Source: Melanocharis versteri
Lineage: Eukaryota > Chordata > Aves > Passeriformes > Melanocharitidae
Reading direction: 5' to 3'
Assembly: GCA_013397845.1 (NCBI GenBank)
Contig: VZTG01010069.1
Location: 610,602 to 674,601 of the forward strand
Length of the DNA stretch: 64,000 nt
The translations under genes were made by a program, and so were the position numbers. Below, in pieces: positions 53,042 to 64,000 of this stretch (the first letter of the stretch is position 1; every line of letters begins with the position of its first letter). The notes below the pieces were generated by a model. That model was not told the DNA's origin. It was given only the letters and a program-made list of their open reading frames with translations, and did no database searches.

Positions 53042-53589
53042 AAAAGCCAGATGAAAAACACAGGTACAGAGCTTAATACCAGAGTAATGAGATTAGTTCA
53101 TAAATTAAAAAAATACAAAAAAACCAAAAAAACAAAAAAACAAAAAATAACCAAACAAAAAAAAAATCAACAGTTTCACTCCTATTTTCAGAAGGTCCTG
53201 TGTGATGTGATGGATTGTGCAGAGACTCCTTGCTGTGTCCTCTTCCCTTTTCAAAACCAAGAACGCAGACAGGGAGACCCAGACTTGTAGCATTTGCCTT
53301 GGTGATGGCAAAAAGGCCATTAGAGCTCTGTGCCTCCAGCTCAGCCAGCAACTGCAGCATCCCAGCGACTGAGCAGGAAGATTTTCCTCTGTCCAAAGGA
53401 AGGACGACTTGAGACAATATTCTTTGGCTGCAAGTTCTTAAAGGCTTCCACTGAAAGGGTTCTCCTTCAAAAAAAAGAAAAACTGCAGTTGCTGTGGGAT
53501 TTTTTTTTACCAAGAAAATGTTGAGGAATAGGTGGAACCGATGTAAGAGTCCGAGTGAAGCCCTCCCAGTGCCAAGATGTTGGGGTCTG

Positions 53590-53670
53590 CTACAAATATT
53601 CAAGTTCCAAGGCGTGCCGCAGAGCTTCCAGGTCAGCGTGACAAGAGATTCTCCAGAAGGGCATGTTGTG
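53590..53670 (-). CDS. EYA2: EYA2 terminal exon
   Basis: Acceptor ctctag on the minus strand and phase 0. Reads [20 protein letters not shown], then LELEYL and TAG (plus 53592-53590). This is the invariant C-terminus of EYA proteins and closes the HAD fold. The stop position agrees with the family end. Confidence 0.97.
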   Translation of the reverse strand, partial: HNMPFWRISCHADLEALRHALELEYL

Positions 53671-56600
53671 CTAGAGTGAAACCAAAAGAGTGCAATTTTT
53701 TTTTTCTGTTTTTGTATCATGCTGAGATCAAAACGACTTTCTTAGTTTGTACCCTCAGGAACAGGGTTTTGTACTTGACCACCAGGCTGTCACAGTGCCA
53801 GAGGCAAGGAGGCTCATATTAGGGGAGGGAGGGAGGAAGAGACCAAGTGGGAAGTGTCTCTTTGTTGATCTGTCTCTCCTACACAGACAGGAAGACACAT
53901 CCTCCACAATTCAGGAGTATCCTGCTTCACAGGTGATGGAGGATGTGGGCTGGATGCTAAACTTTGCTCCTATTTATTTTCCCCCAATGACTTAATTAGG
54001 AATGTTTCTAGAACTGCAGTATTACCAGAAACAGTTTTAGGCGAACATCTGTAGTGAAAGCTGTTACAAGTGATTCACAGACAAATTAAATCTATCTATT
54101 GTAAAAGGAAGCTAAGAAAATTTATAAAAATGTAAATAAGGGGATAAAATGCCACACAATCAAAATGCATTCTAACAATCCACTTCCCCAGTGAACTGGA
54201 ACAGTAGGTAATACTGCATTTTCTATAGATACAGGAACTGGTATCATTGCTCACATCAATTATTCATTTAATGTAACACTGTTGCCTCAGGGGAAGGTGC
54301 AATAGGGTTATAAAACAGCCTGTCCCCAAAAAACTTCCCTAATTCCTGTTTATGGGAGATTGTCTTAAATTATTCTTCTGCCTCCCTGTTTTTGAATTTG
54401 TATTTGCTGTTATGAATCTAAAGCTGTGTACACACATGTCCAAGTTCTAACCAGCCCGTTCTACTTGAAATCTGAGCATCTGGAAACACTATGGAAGGTC
54501 AACTACCTGTGACCTACTCTATCTTCTTTATAATATCCTAATTATTCTCCTAAAAGTTTTGAATATACTGTAGAAAAACAAGACTTGCATCTGAAAGAGG
54601 ACAAAGCATCAACTTTTTAATTGTTGTGAAACGAGTGCAATTCAATTTCATCGGGGCCCTGGAATGTTACCTGTCACCAGAGTGCCCTGAAAGCAGCCCT
54701 GAGCAGCAGAGGTCCTTAGCAATAGCTGTGATCCTTGTGGCTGCTTGCACAGAGAGAACCTCAAAATAATTAGAACATGCTCTCAGAAGTTAAATACAAC
54801 TTTTCTTGGTGTGTTCTGGTGAGCCTGGGGTTTTGTTTCTTCTCCAAAACTCTGAAAGCAGTTAAATCAAAGACACAGCTCCTTTCTGCATGGTGATTTT
54901 GTAACATTTGGGACTGTGATTTTCTTTGCCTTCTCCCAAAATACCAGTCTCTGCACAGTCAGGGGTATATGTGTAGTAATAAACGTGCAGAAAGCCTAAA
55001 CTGACAGCACTTAGTCCCTTCCAGCATGGGCATAACACTTCTAAGAGTCTTTTATCACTGCAGGAATTCACCTGTAACCACATACATAAAACTTCTGTAT
55101 GAACAGCTTCCACAAAGCTTCAGAGAACAGACACTTCCTAGACAGATTCTGATGAAGGGAGATGTTCCTTTTCCAGTTGTACCTACGTGTGTACAAAAAA
55201 CTCCAGTGGTTCCAGATGTTTATGTTACAGAGTGTCTATTTACACTCCTCTAACCTTTAAATACAGCTAAAGCTTCTCTCTGGTACCTTGCCTGTTGCCT
55301 ACCAGTGAACAAAAGTTTCCTTCGAGCTGTTTCTCAGTGTGTGTACAGACAGCAAGCAAACCCAGACAGCTGAAGTGACTGAAATCCACCGCTCTGCAAT
55401 TTCACTTTAAGGGGAAAAGTTATTTCCTTCTCCCTCCACCAGTTTCTATTAAACCTCTTCCGTTAAATTATCTCTTTTTCCTTCTTAAACCAGAAGAAAG
55501 CTCGGCCTCCCAGCCACTCCTGTTGTTCAGCAGTTACAGATTTATCACTCATCAGACAGGTGAAGAAAAATGACCCACGAAACTGGAGATGTTATCAGCG
55601 CTGTCAGCAGAACAGCAAAAGGCTCTCTGCCTGTCCCCTCCCTTTTTTGTTTTTTCTGTATAAAGCTCAGGTGTGTAGAAGGTTTGATTAATGATTGTCA
55701 TCAATCAAAGGAGGCGACAGCCCAGCAAAGAATGTGCTCTACTAATGGCTGAGCTGCTTAGGCCAGGAGACAGGAGCAGGAGGCTCCTGAAATGCCAGCA
55801 GAGGAGATTGCTGAGCCTCCCCACGCAGGCTGAGCCCCTGCAGCCTCTGATGCAGTTCTGTTCACTGCCTTTGAAGTGTGGCACTGAGCTGCCACAGCAG
55901 CAGCCCATGGTCACTTCAGCCCCAGTCATGCATGTTGGACTCTTCCTGACACTCCTTAACCCTTCACGAGCTACAAAACCACCTGCAGTTTTAGGTAGTT
56001 TTCCAAGGCGGGCGCAGATATTGCGGCTTCCACTGGCCAGGGAAAATACACTATAAAAACACTGGGTTTCTGCTGCCTTGAAGATAACCTGAGACACAAT
56101 TCTGGGGATAGAACATGTACCCCCCACCTTATTTGCTGCGATCCCTTTGTTCCTGGGCTTGTGCAACCAAGGGGCTCAAATTTGCTTGGAAAGTCTTTGC
56201 AGGATTTTCAGTCAGAATGAGATGCCAGGTCCCCCAGCACAAGGTTCAGCTGTATAGCTGAGCTCCTGTGATGTAATATTTTCAACATCACCTGAGCTAC
56301 ACCAGTCGTTGGTGTATCTGTTAAAAATTAACAAGTCTGCTGCAGAGGGAGCTCATTCAGCCAGTTCCTGCATCTCAACTCACGTGCAGTGCTCCTGGAG
56401 CAAAGGCAGCTCTGTCACATTTCCCCAGTCACCTCAGCAGCACAAGACCCAGGATGCACAAAGACATCTTGCAAATAATGTTTGCCACTAACAAATTGCA
56501 TTCCTGGCCCTGTAAAGCCAAATAAATGGAAGTTCCAGGCAGGTTTCTGTTCGAAAGTTTAGAAAATGAAAACTTCGGCTGTTCCAATTCTCCTTATTCC

Positions 56601-59600
56601 TGACCACACTGCTTTTGTAGTTTCTGTTCTTTGTAGTCAGTACAATTTTCTAATTTCACTTTGCTTGTGAAATTAATCACATTGATCCAGAAGTCATTGA
56701 TAAAGGCAGCAACTCTGTACAAGTCCCTTTGGTTTTTGCTATAATGAAGTTACATTCCATGATCTCCATGAGTCATAAATGCAAACACATGTATGGATAT
56801 AGGCATATTGTAGTAAGTAATTCAAAATTAATTCCAACAATTTAGAATTTACAAAAGCAGCATGCGTAGATCAGAAATTTACTCTGCCTGTTCATCTTAG
56901 ATCACACACTGGAATTTCCCTTTTTGTGTCTTTATAGCCATCTTTCTTAAGAAAGAATGATTCCTGGAACATGTGACACAGCAACTACCTAAAATATTGT
57001 ACCAGCTGCCAAAGTTGGGGGGATTTAGAGTATGGAATTTCTGACAAGGTGATTGTTGAGTATTTTGCATATTAAGAAATGAGACCAATTGCAAACTGCT
57101 TCAAATGGAGGGAGCTTGGTTAAATGCTTAAATAAAGAAAGGGTCATTGCAATCAAAACTTGGAAGAATCCAGCATGGCATTCACAAACTGTACCTTTTT
57201 TGCTCCCTGTTCCTCTTCAACACCATCTCCTATTACAATGTACACGGCTTTCCTTCCAAACCTCTGCATTATTCTTTCAAAACAGCTCTCTTTCCCTAAG
57301 CAACACAAGAGAAGATACATTTTTTTATCTGGACACACACCACAGGCAGAGCTAATATTCAGGTACAGGACCTGGAGTTATCACCTAACTGAACTGGCTG
57401 CAACATTCTCTGCTTTCTTTCCAAACTGGAACCAAACTGGATCTTCTGAGGCAGATCCTCTCCATCTCATGACAGTTACTAGCACTTGTTTTGTCAGCCA
57501 AGGACTTTCAAGTGCTGCCAGTTTTCTGTGAGCTTTGTGACTGTGACGCCCTGCTGAGGCCACCAGCTGGCAGGCTGATGTGACACTCATGGCATTCAGT
57601 GTCCAGAGCCCTCTTCTGTTCATTCTGGTTGCAGTGAAAACATGAAAATGCATTCCTCAGAGGTTTAAACACACCAGAAGGAACAGAATACAAAAAAGCT
57701 CCAAGCCAACCCTATCACTTATTACTCACAAAGCTTCACAAAGCTCATTCAGCACACTTGACCCCTCTGCAAGAGTAAGAGGATCCAAAGAGTGTTTCTG
57801 TAACAGGTCCAAGCAGACCTTCCTTCCAGCTGGGTGCAGCTGGACATCCCACGAGCAGTCAGTGCTCCATAGGGTGGGTGTATTTCTATATATCTGGCTC
57901 ACTCCCCCATGGAGACACTTGAGAAGTGTTTTTCAGATTTTTTTCCCTGCAGTCTGTACTAGGTTAAGTGTGGGAGTCAGGATGTGAATTAGACATCTGC
58001 AAGTACAGAGCTAAAAATAAAGCTCACTCATGGCTTTTTACAATCAAGTTGGATGGCTGTGCCTGACTTAGGGACAAAACTTCAGCCTGCCTTAGGTGAG
58101 GCCTCAGTCAGTTTGCTCTTACCTGTTTTTGTTGCACTGTAAATGTTTTCAATGGGGAAGACAGTGCCCAGTCCATAGAGAAGCACTTTAGCCAGAGCTG
58201 GTATAAGCTGAGTCGTGGTTACCAACACATTCACACAGTTGGGCCTAGGAAACAGAAGTTATTAGAAATCTGGGTTTCTCTCTTTCAGCCTGGACAGAAA
58301 GATGGTGGGAAGCAAACCTTTCCTGCCACTGGAAGTTCCCGAGCCAAAGGGGGATTTTGCAGCCAGAGGAAGATAATGTGAGTACCAGAAATGTCTTTTG
58401 ATCAGCTCAGTAGAATGAAAAAAACATAAACCAAGCTGGCAGCAGTGATGCAGCCTTACTGTGAGCTTGCCAGGATCTATCTGGTGGGAATTTAAACACA
58501 ATGCAGTAATGTCCCTGCTGGGTTCTGTGAGTGAGCGTGTTCAGGGACAGAAGGGCTCTTTCCTTCCTCTCCCCTTCTGTAACCTGCTCACATGAAAACG
58601 GTGCCACGGATGAGGGAGCCAAGGAAAGGCAAGGAAAAGGACTGCTTTGCTTTTGCTCAGTTCATCATCCCAAGCTCACCCCAACCCTTGGTAATTCAGC
58701 CTGGCAAACATGTGCAGACTGGCCTCCCAAAGGCTTGGCCAGCAAAGTCCTGTAAATGTTTCTCGATTTGTTTAGAGGGTGAAAACAAGGGAAGCAAAGG
58801 AGCTCCTGGATCAAACCCACAGGCAGTTCTTGGAGCTGTTCTTACCGGGAATGGATCAAGTTCAGCGCCTTCAGAGCATGTGTGAGCCAGAGATCAGTCA
58901 GCGCTTCCAGCTCTGCTCTCAGCTGCAGCCAGGTTTCCCTCTTAGGAGCTCCTATTAAACCTGCAAGCAGGGAGAGTGTCTTTGCAGAAGCACAGGAAGG
59001 AATTGCTTTGTATGCACAATGCCAGAGGCACCTGCCTGTGGCCTGAACTCTCCCACTGCCCCTCTCCTGGCCCTGGTGCCACTGTCACTGCCGTGGCACT
59101 CCAAAGCTCTGCCTTGAGGTCTGAGGCAGCTGCAGCACAGTGCTCTGCTGCTGCAGCTCAGCTTCCTTCTCCTCTGCTGGAACGGTTCAGTCAAGCACAC
59201 ACTGCAGGATGTGCTTGGACACCTTTCCTGCAGTGAGCATAAAGCCTGCGTGGGAAGAGAGCAAGAAGATGGAAGAGCTGTGTGAAGAGGGCAGTGGCCT
59301 GGGCAGAGAGACACCTGAGGCCAAGGGTTTTGTTTCTCCTGAGAAGCTGTGCCCCATTTCCAGTGCATGCAAGGTGAGACTTGTCCTCCAACCAATAAAT
59401 AAGTTGTGGTGGTACTTTGAGTTTTGCTTCTTTTTCTAGTCAGAGGGAAACCTGCACTGAGGTACTGAAAAGGAAGCTGGGAGTCTCTTGGGGGAACTGT
59501 CAGGAACCAGGTTGGATGAAGGAACCCAGGGAATCCTGATATCTGGTGGTATTGTTTGGGAGGGTTAAAAACAAGTAGTTACAATACAAGAAAGCCTTCC

Positions 59601-60962
59601 AACAGAGATCAGACATGTTGTGTAGAAAAAAAAGAGCGTATTTAATTTTGAACTGTTTGCTTGCCTGCTAAACATTCTGGAAAATTGGAGAAGGTTGCTT
59701 TCCTGCCAAATAAATTACAAAATGAAGCCCCACACTTGCACTTGAGTCTTTCTCAAACCACTAAACCAGGTATTTCAGCGTGACTCCCACAAATCTTGTA
59801 CAGAACCACATTTCAGGGTGACTGCAGAGGCACTTGCTCAGCTCACTGTGAACCACCCGAATCGTGAGGCTCCCTGCACCTCCTCCAGAGATGTCCCCAG
59901 AGGGTCTCCAGCTTTTGGGAGGATGGAAGGCCTGCTGGTGGCCTGCCCACTGGCACTTACCCCCCACATTGTTTTTGTAGGTGTTGTACATCTCTTTGAC
60001 CCGGCGGTAGCGGAACGCCAATTTCCTCATCCAGTCAACTCCCCCGTGAACCCCCGAGCCCAGGCACAGGTTTGCACTGGCAGTGGAACTGTGGAAGCCA
60101 TCCGCAGAGAAGTTATACGTGCTGGGAGAGGGGGAGGGAAGGGGAGAGGTCAGGGCAATTACAGCCTGCACAGTGCCAGCAGCGAGGGGAAACGATTCAA
60201 AAGAAATGTGGAGACAAGTGGCAGCAGAGACACACACAGGACACGCTGTACAGAACTAAGTTCATCTTTAGCACAATTACCAGCACAGATCTGAAAAATG
60301 TTCTGTTCCTGCATCAATTTCTCACAGTAATCATCCATAAAACCACAAACTGCAAAGCTCTATATGAGTTCTGCACATTTAATTCTTGTCCCTTTACCGT
60401 GGCTCTGCAGGAAACACTTTGGGAAAGCAGATGGAATTGTACTGAAGTAGTTTCTATGAACATGATGACCCAACTCACACAGGTAATGGTAATGTTTGGT
60501 GCAGTTTTGGTACAAGTTTCAACAAGGATCTGGCACAGCAAAGTCTAACTCATCACTACTAAGCCCAGACCTTTCAGCCTGGTTTGGAAGCATTTTGGCC
60601 ACGGCTGTGACAATTGTCTGGTCAAACCACATCAGAAACTGGTGTGGTCTGACTGGAGCTCAACCTAATTTAGATGCATTTCCCAGAATGGTTCAAAGCT
60701 CAGCACAGTCAGGGCCCGACAGAAGGCACAGGCACAATAATGTGAGAAAAGGGACTCTGTACTTGTGTGTGCTTGATAAATGCAGACAGCATGGAGCCAG
60801 GAGGGGAGAGAGTGCAGGTGTGAGAATCACTGACCAGCCCCCTGCTATTCCCAAAAGGCTGGGACTGCCTGTCCTGCAACTGCCAGCCTGGGAGATCCCA
60901 TACCTTAGATCTTGACCATTATCATCTGATGACACATCATCTATGTGGATCTGGTCACAGTC
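53590..60962 (-). CDS. EYA2: EYA2 3' part, six terminal coding exons (partial gene)
   Basis: Minus-strand exons in coding order: 60962-60904, 60121-59961, 58960-58846, 58244-58123, 57295-57195, 53670-53590. They join with matching phases into 212 residues plus stop: the C-terminal half of the Eya domain, a HAD-type tyrosine phosphatase that also coactivates SIX factors. HAD motif II (LVTTTQLIP) and motif IV (GDGVEEE) are visible. Motif I (DLDET) is in exons beyond position 64000. Paralogue choice (EYA2 rather than EYA1/3/4) rests on sequence detail and on ZMYND8 as neighbour. The N-terminal transactivation region is off-window. Confidence 0.95.
53671..57194 (-). other. EYA2 last intron of 3.5 kb
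   Basis: No exon or repeat family is recognised. Open frames here, such as a 153-codon one at 55705-56166 on the minus strand, show no domain, splice or composition support. Confidence 0.7.
57195..57295 (-). CDS. EYA2: EYA2 exon with HAD motif IV
   Basis: Minus acceptor ttgcttag and donor gtacag; phase 1 in, 0 out. Reads (G)[18 protein letters not shown], then [15 protein letters not shown]. The GDGVEEE aspartate and glutamates are the HAD motif IV that coordinates Mg2+. An 827-nt intron precedes it in the coding direction, with nothing recognised. Confidence 0.98.
58123..58244 (-). CDS. EYA2: EYA2 exon with HAD motif II
   Basis: Minus acceptor ttcctag and donor gtaaga; phase 2 in, 1 out. 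Reads (R)[18 protein letters not shown], then [22 protein letters not shown]. The VTTTQL threonines are HAD motif II, and the Lys in the following helix matches the motif III region. A 601-nt intron precedes it in the coding direction, with nothing recognised. Confidence 0.98.
58846..58960 (-). CDS. EYA2: EYA2 exon, Eya domain helical part
   Basis: Minus acceptor tgcttgcag and donor gtaaga; phase 1 in, 2 out. Reads (G)[18 protein letters not shown], then [19 protein letters not shown]. It is part of the helical segment inserted in the EYA HAD domain. A 1.0-kb intron precedes it in the coding direction, with only weak open frames. Confidence 0.97.
59961..60121 (-). CDS. EYA2: EYA2 exon, Eya domain core
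   Basis: Minus acceptor tcccag and donor gtaagt; phase 2 in, 1 out. Reads (S)[18 protein letters not shown], then [20 protein letters not shown] and [15 protein letters not shown]. Near-identical to mammalian EYA2, with HSSTAS where I recall HSSAPG in human. The 158-codon plus-strand frames over it are antisense shadows. Confidence 0.98.
60904..60962 (-). CDS. EYA2: EYA2 exon, first in window
   Basis: Minus acceptor cctctcag and donor gtatgg; phase 0 in, 2 out. Reads [19 protein letters not shown] plus AG. In EYA proteins this acidic segment follows THLFFNDLE, whose exon is not in the window. A 782-nt intron lies between it and the next exon. Confidence 0.97.
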
Positions 60963-62484
60963 CTGAGAGGCAGATGAGAAAAAATACAGCAGTGAGTAGA
61001 TGTTGTGGGAAAAAAAAATTGAAATAATACAATGCAAAATTACTTTAAGTGTAATATTAAGGAGATAAAATCTCACAATTTGCTAGTATTGTAGTAGCCA
61101 GTTAATTGTTAGCAACAAGTATCACATAGCACTTGCAAAAAATATGAACAGACAGAGAGCGTGTGTGTGAGATCCGCTGTTATCTAAGGGCTCAACAGCT
61201 CTGGAATAACACAGTGAGTGGAACTCCTTCCTATGCAGACAGGAGGGAGAGAGATGCTTGTGTTTCAGCCAGGAAAGCTGTGTTTTTTCTACTCTGTATG
61301 CGTGATAAGGCAGAGACTTGGCAGCCTTTCCCCCTGTGAGAATACTGCTTTGGACAGGAGGTGTGTGCCCACATAATTACAGGGGGAGAAGATCTGTCCC
61401 AAAGAGATTCCCAGAGACGCCTGTCCTGCCGGTGTTTTCCCAGTTTGTTCTGAGGGGGCTGAGCTTCCTTTGATGTGCAGGGAAGCTGGGCTGAAGCACT
61501 GAAGGCAGCACTCTTTCACTGCCCCAGCCATGGACAGAGCTGAGGAATAATGTGTATCAGTAATGAGGAAATCTGTGCGCAGGAAATTTAACCAGAATAT
61601 TTCCTTGGAGCTCAGCCTGCGTGAAGCATGTGCTCTAGATCTTATCTTCCAAAATTCTTCATTGTTCGAATGGTGGAGGCCCTGCCTCAAAAATGTGAGA
61701 AATGTTATTCCTTTGGTTTCTTTCCCAGTCTCAGCACTAAGATTAGGAAGAGAAAAATCGGGAAGCTTTCCCCACCACCTTAACTCTCCTTTCCCCACGA
61801 GCCTTACATGTGAGAACAGAACAGAAAGCCTGCAAGCTGATGAACACTATCTTTTGTTTTGGTTGATTTTTCAACAGTTTAAAAGCTGTGACACTTGGTA
61901 CCACAGGACTCTGGAGTCAGAACAACTGCAGCTAACCAAGGTGCCGTAATTCTTCACCACTTCAGCGTTCTGTAAACCACAGAATTTGTTTTATCTTCCT
62001 TACACAACTATGAGTTTGAGGAATTACTTTAAACTGACCCCTTTCAAAAAATGAAAAAAAAACCCCAAACAAATAACCAAACTTGTTGTCAGTGGCAGAA
62101 TGTGACAGATAGTTCTTGCCCATATTAACGAGATTTTCTGCAGCATTTTAGATAATTCTCAAAAACACACACAATTGCACCTTGTTATCAACCCATCACT
62201 GGAGTGTACATTGCTGTATATAATTGGAGCCAAGCAGCTGAAGAGCAGATCTCTGCTGGCACCTCTCCTCTCCTCCAACCCCAGCATTTTTTAAGCCCCC
62301 TCCCAGTAGCTGTTGTGGACCATGCTGACGCAGCCCACCCCACCTCAGCTGTACAATGTGGGGCATTAAGTCAGGGGAAAGGCATTCGTGGAGGGATCTG
62401 TTTTCCTCATTTGTGAACGGATTGTTCTGCACGCTGAAGTGTGACAACAGTAGCTATCACATTTCTGAGTTAATAAAACACCCT

Positions 62485-62580
62485 GACAGCGGGTGAGACG
62501 CTACCTCATAGCGCCGGCCGCGCCTCTCGCGTTACGGGAACGCGGGGAGCTGCAGCCACAGCGGGCACCGCGCTCCTCCA
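62485..62580. promoter_or_regulatory. Small CpG-rich patch
   Basis: About a dozen CpGs in under 100 bp (for example gcgccggccgcgcctctcgc), in a region otherwise poor in CpG. It could be an internal promoter or enhancer, or simply a GC-rich repeat. No TATA or start site can be assigned. Confidence 0.35.
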
Positions 62581-62698
62581 CCCCACAGGGCTGATCCCCC
62601 ATTCCTGCAGAACTCCCCTGGAACCTCCAGCGGGCACCGCGCTCCACCACCCCACAGGGCTGATCCCCCATTCCTGCAGAACTCCCCTGGAACCTCAC
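62561..62698. repeat. Two-copy 69-bp tandem repeat
   Basis: The unit gcgggcaccgcgctc...gaacctcca recurs at 62630 with only a few changes (for example cctcca versus caccac). It sits beside a CpG-rich patch in the EYA2 intron and looks like a minisatellite start or a local duplication. Confidence 0.9.
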
Positions 62699-64000
62699 CG
62701 AGGGGCGAATCAAAGCAGGACACCTCGGCTGCTGCACACGAGGAGGTTGCTGGGATGGCAGGAAGGCTGCGATGGGGACACGGCCCAGGTTTCCAGCTGC
62801 TGACACCCTGGGATCTGGGGGTGGATGTGTGGCACACGCAGCCTGCACCTCACTCAAATGTGTAACACCTCAGCCAGCCCCTGCAGCTCTGGGCACCGAC
62901 CTGTTTTCACTCATGGGATATCTCTGGGTGCTGCACAACCTGCCTCCAGGTGGGACCAGCCACATCTAAGGAAGCCTGAGCTGTTTTAAACAGCACTGCT
63001 GGCTTGGAGAAAGGCTCTGCTGCCTCCTGGTGAAATACAGGGCTCCTGAGGAGCTCCTTCTGTTATTCCTCACATTCCCTATGAATACTTTCAAGGTGTG
63101 TCCCGTGCAGGTATGAGAACAACTTACAAATGCACACATAGCCTGTTTGTGGATCAGGACTGTGCTAGGGATTTTAAACATCTCATGGATTCACTGATCA
63201 GTGGAGCCTGCATCCTTCATTAGGTGGGGGTTAACAGCTCCCAGAACACAAAACCTCCAGGGATGGCTCCAAAGGCAGCAACTTGTAAACACACTAATCC
63301 CCTTGTTTGTTAATTCCTCATCCCCTTGTCAGTCCTCCTGTCCTTAATACCTGTTTTCCAGAGAGACAGACAATAATATCTCCAGAAGGACTGGGGGTGG
63401 AAGATGCTATTCTTTAGCCAGCATTGTACTGTGAACAAAAGGCATCTGGGAAAAAAAGCACAACCCTGGAAAGCCCAGAGTTTGTATTTTAACTTCACTG
63501 TGATTTGGAACCTTGGGTGAGTTCTCTTCTCCCCAATTTCCCTAAAAAGGGGAGCAGAGAGGGAGAATGGCTCCTTCCAGGTGAGTATTTGCTGACATAT
63601 TCTGCAGCATGATCAGAGCTCTTTGTGCACAGCACCTTGCATGGCTCACACTTGCAGACTGTAGGGATTTCATCTGCCTGGAACTTGCTCACAGAGAATC
63701 CCTTCCTGTAAAAAGACCTCAATTTTTCAGCAGGAGTCTAAGACTTCTCCAGTCACCCCCCTGCCCTGGGGACCAGTGATCAGCCTCCTTCCACACAACT
63801 ACCCTGAGGTTTGGGATGAATGGTTTCCAGCTGGAACCTGGCCTGTCACCTGCACTGCAGCACTAGGAGAGGATGGGCTGAAGCAGGATGGATCTGAACA
63901 GATCCATCTGAATGGATCTTTTGGTTCACCTCTGCACACAGCCATGACTTCCACTCCCAAGCATAACCAAAATGCATTCAGCTAATGCATCCAGGAAACA

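Larger units (their letters stand above)
52765..53589 (-). other. EYA2: EYA2 3' UTR
   Basis: Runs leftward from the stop at 53590-53592 to the signal at 52782-52787. On the mRNA strand it holds a long U-rich tract (plus positions about 53101-53172) and a G-run block (plus 53021-53041). The length, about 0.8 kb, is inferred from the poly(A) signal. Confidence 0.65.
60963..64000 (-). other. EYA2 intron (partial, runs off right edge)
   Basis: I looked on the minus strand for the DLDET and FNLADTHLFFNDLE exons and did not find them, so they lie past 64000. A 169-codon minus frame at 61289-61798 has no family features. A CpG-rich patch and a tandem repeat lie at 62485-62700. Confidence 0.75.

Noticed and set aside
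55705..56166. 153-codon minus-strand open frame in the last EYA2 intron
   Set aside because: No recognisable motif. The EYA2 exons on either side join directly in frame without it.
59818..60548. Plus-strand 158-codon frames over the EYA2 core exon
   Set aside because: They are antisense to a highly conserved EYA2 exon, which explains the open reading in other frames.
61289..61798. 169-codon minus-strand open frame in the EYA2 intron
   Set aside because: No EYA or other domain, no phase-compatible splice sites linking it to the EYA2 exons, and mixed composition. It is probably chance.

Overview
This is a vertebrate, almost certainly avian, nuclear DNA window. It has two large split genes with GT-AG introns. 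It also carries CR1 LINE fragments (6.8, 28.4, 29.0 and 38.9 kb) and an LTR remnant of the bird ERVL-like kind (30.5 kb). Most of it is AT-rich intron with low repeat density. There are no operons, bacterial features or CRISPR arrays. The species cannot be fixed from the sequence; CR1 alone would also allow other reptiles.

Positions 1-50.8 kb, plus strand: ZMYND8 (RACK7/PRKCBP1), a multivalent chromatin reader. The window opens inside a 5' intron, so the promoter and first exon(s) are missing. I could place 21 consecutive coding exons with matching splice phases (9781-49516). They join without a frame error into 1,176 residues counted from the internal Met at 9827. Domain order is: Lys-rich N-terminus, PHD finger, bromodomain, zinc knuckle, PWWP, a long Ser/Glu/Lys-rich linker, a Gln/Thr/Ser-rich segment, a coiled coil, and a MYND zinc finger. 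The 3' UTR runs to about 50.8 kb. The last two coding exons are open in two reading frames, which is the most interesting signal here.

Positions 50.8-52.8 kb: a convergent intergenic gap of about 2 kb with no recognisable gene.

Positions 52.8-61.0 kb, minus strand: the 3' end of EYA2 (eyes absent homolog 2). The last six coding exons give 212 residues, the C-terminal half of the Eya/HAD phosphatase domain, followed by a 3' UTR with a G-run and a U-rich tract. The exons with the catalytic DLDET motif lie beyond the right edge. Positions 61.0-64.0 kb are EYA2 intron, with a small CpG-rich patch and a two-copy 69-bp tandem repeat near 62.5-62.7 kb.

The tail-to-tail ZMYND8/EYA2 arrangement matches the mammalian order that I recall for human 20q13. 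The genes share no pathway that the sequence shows: ZMYND8 reads histone marks and recruits corepressors, and EYA2 is a SIX coactivator and tyrosine phosphatase. One stretch (34.8-35.7 kb) is a 444-bp direct repeat flanking a single N and is probably an assembly artefact.
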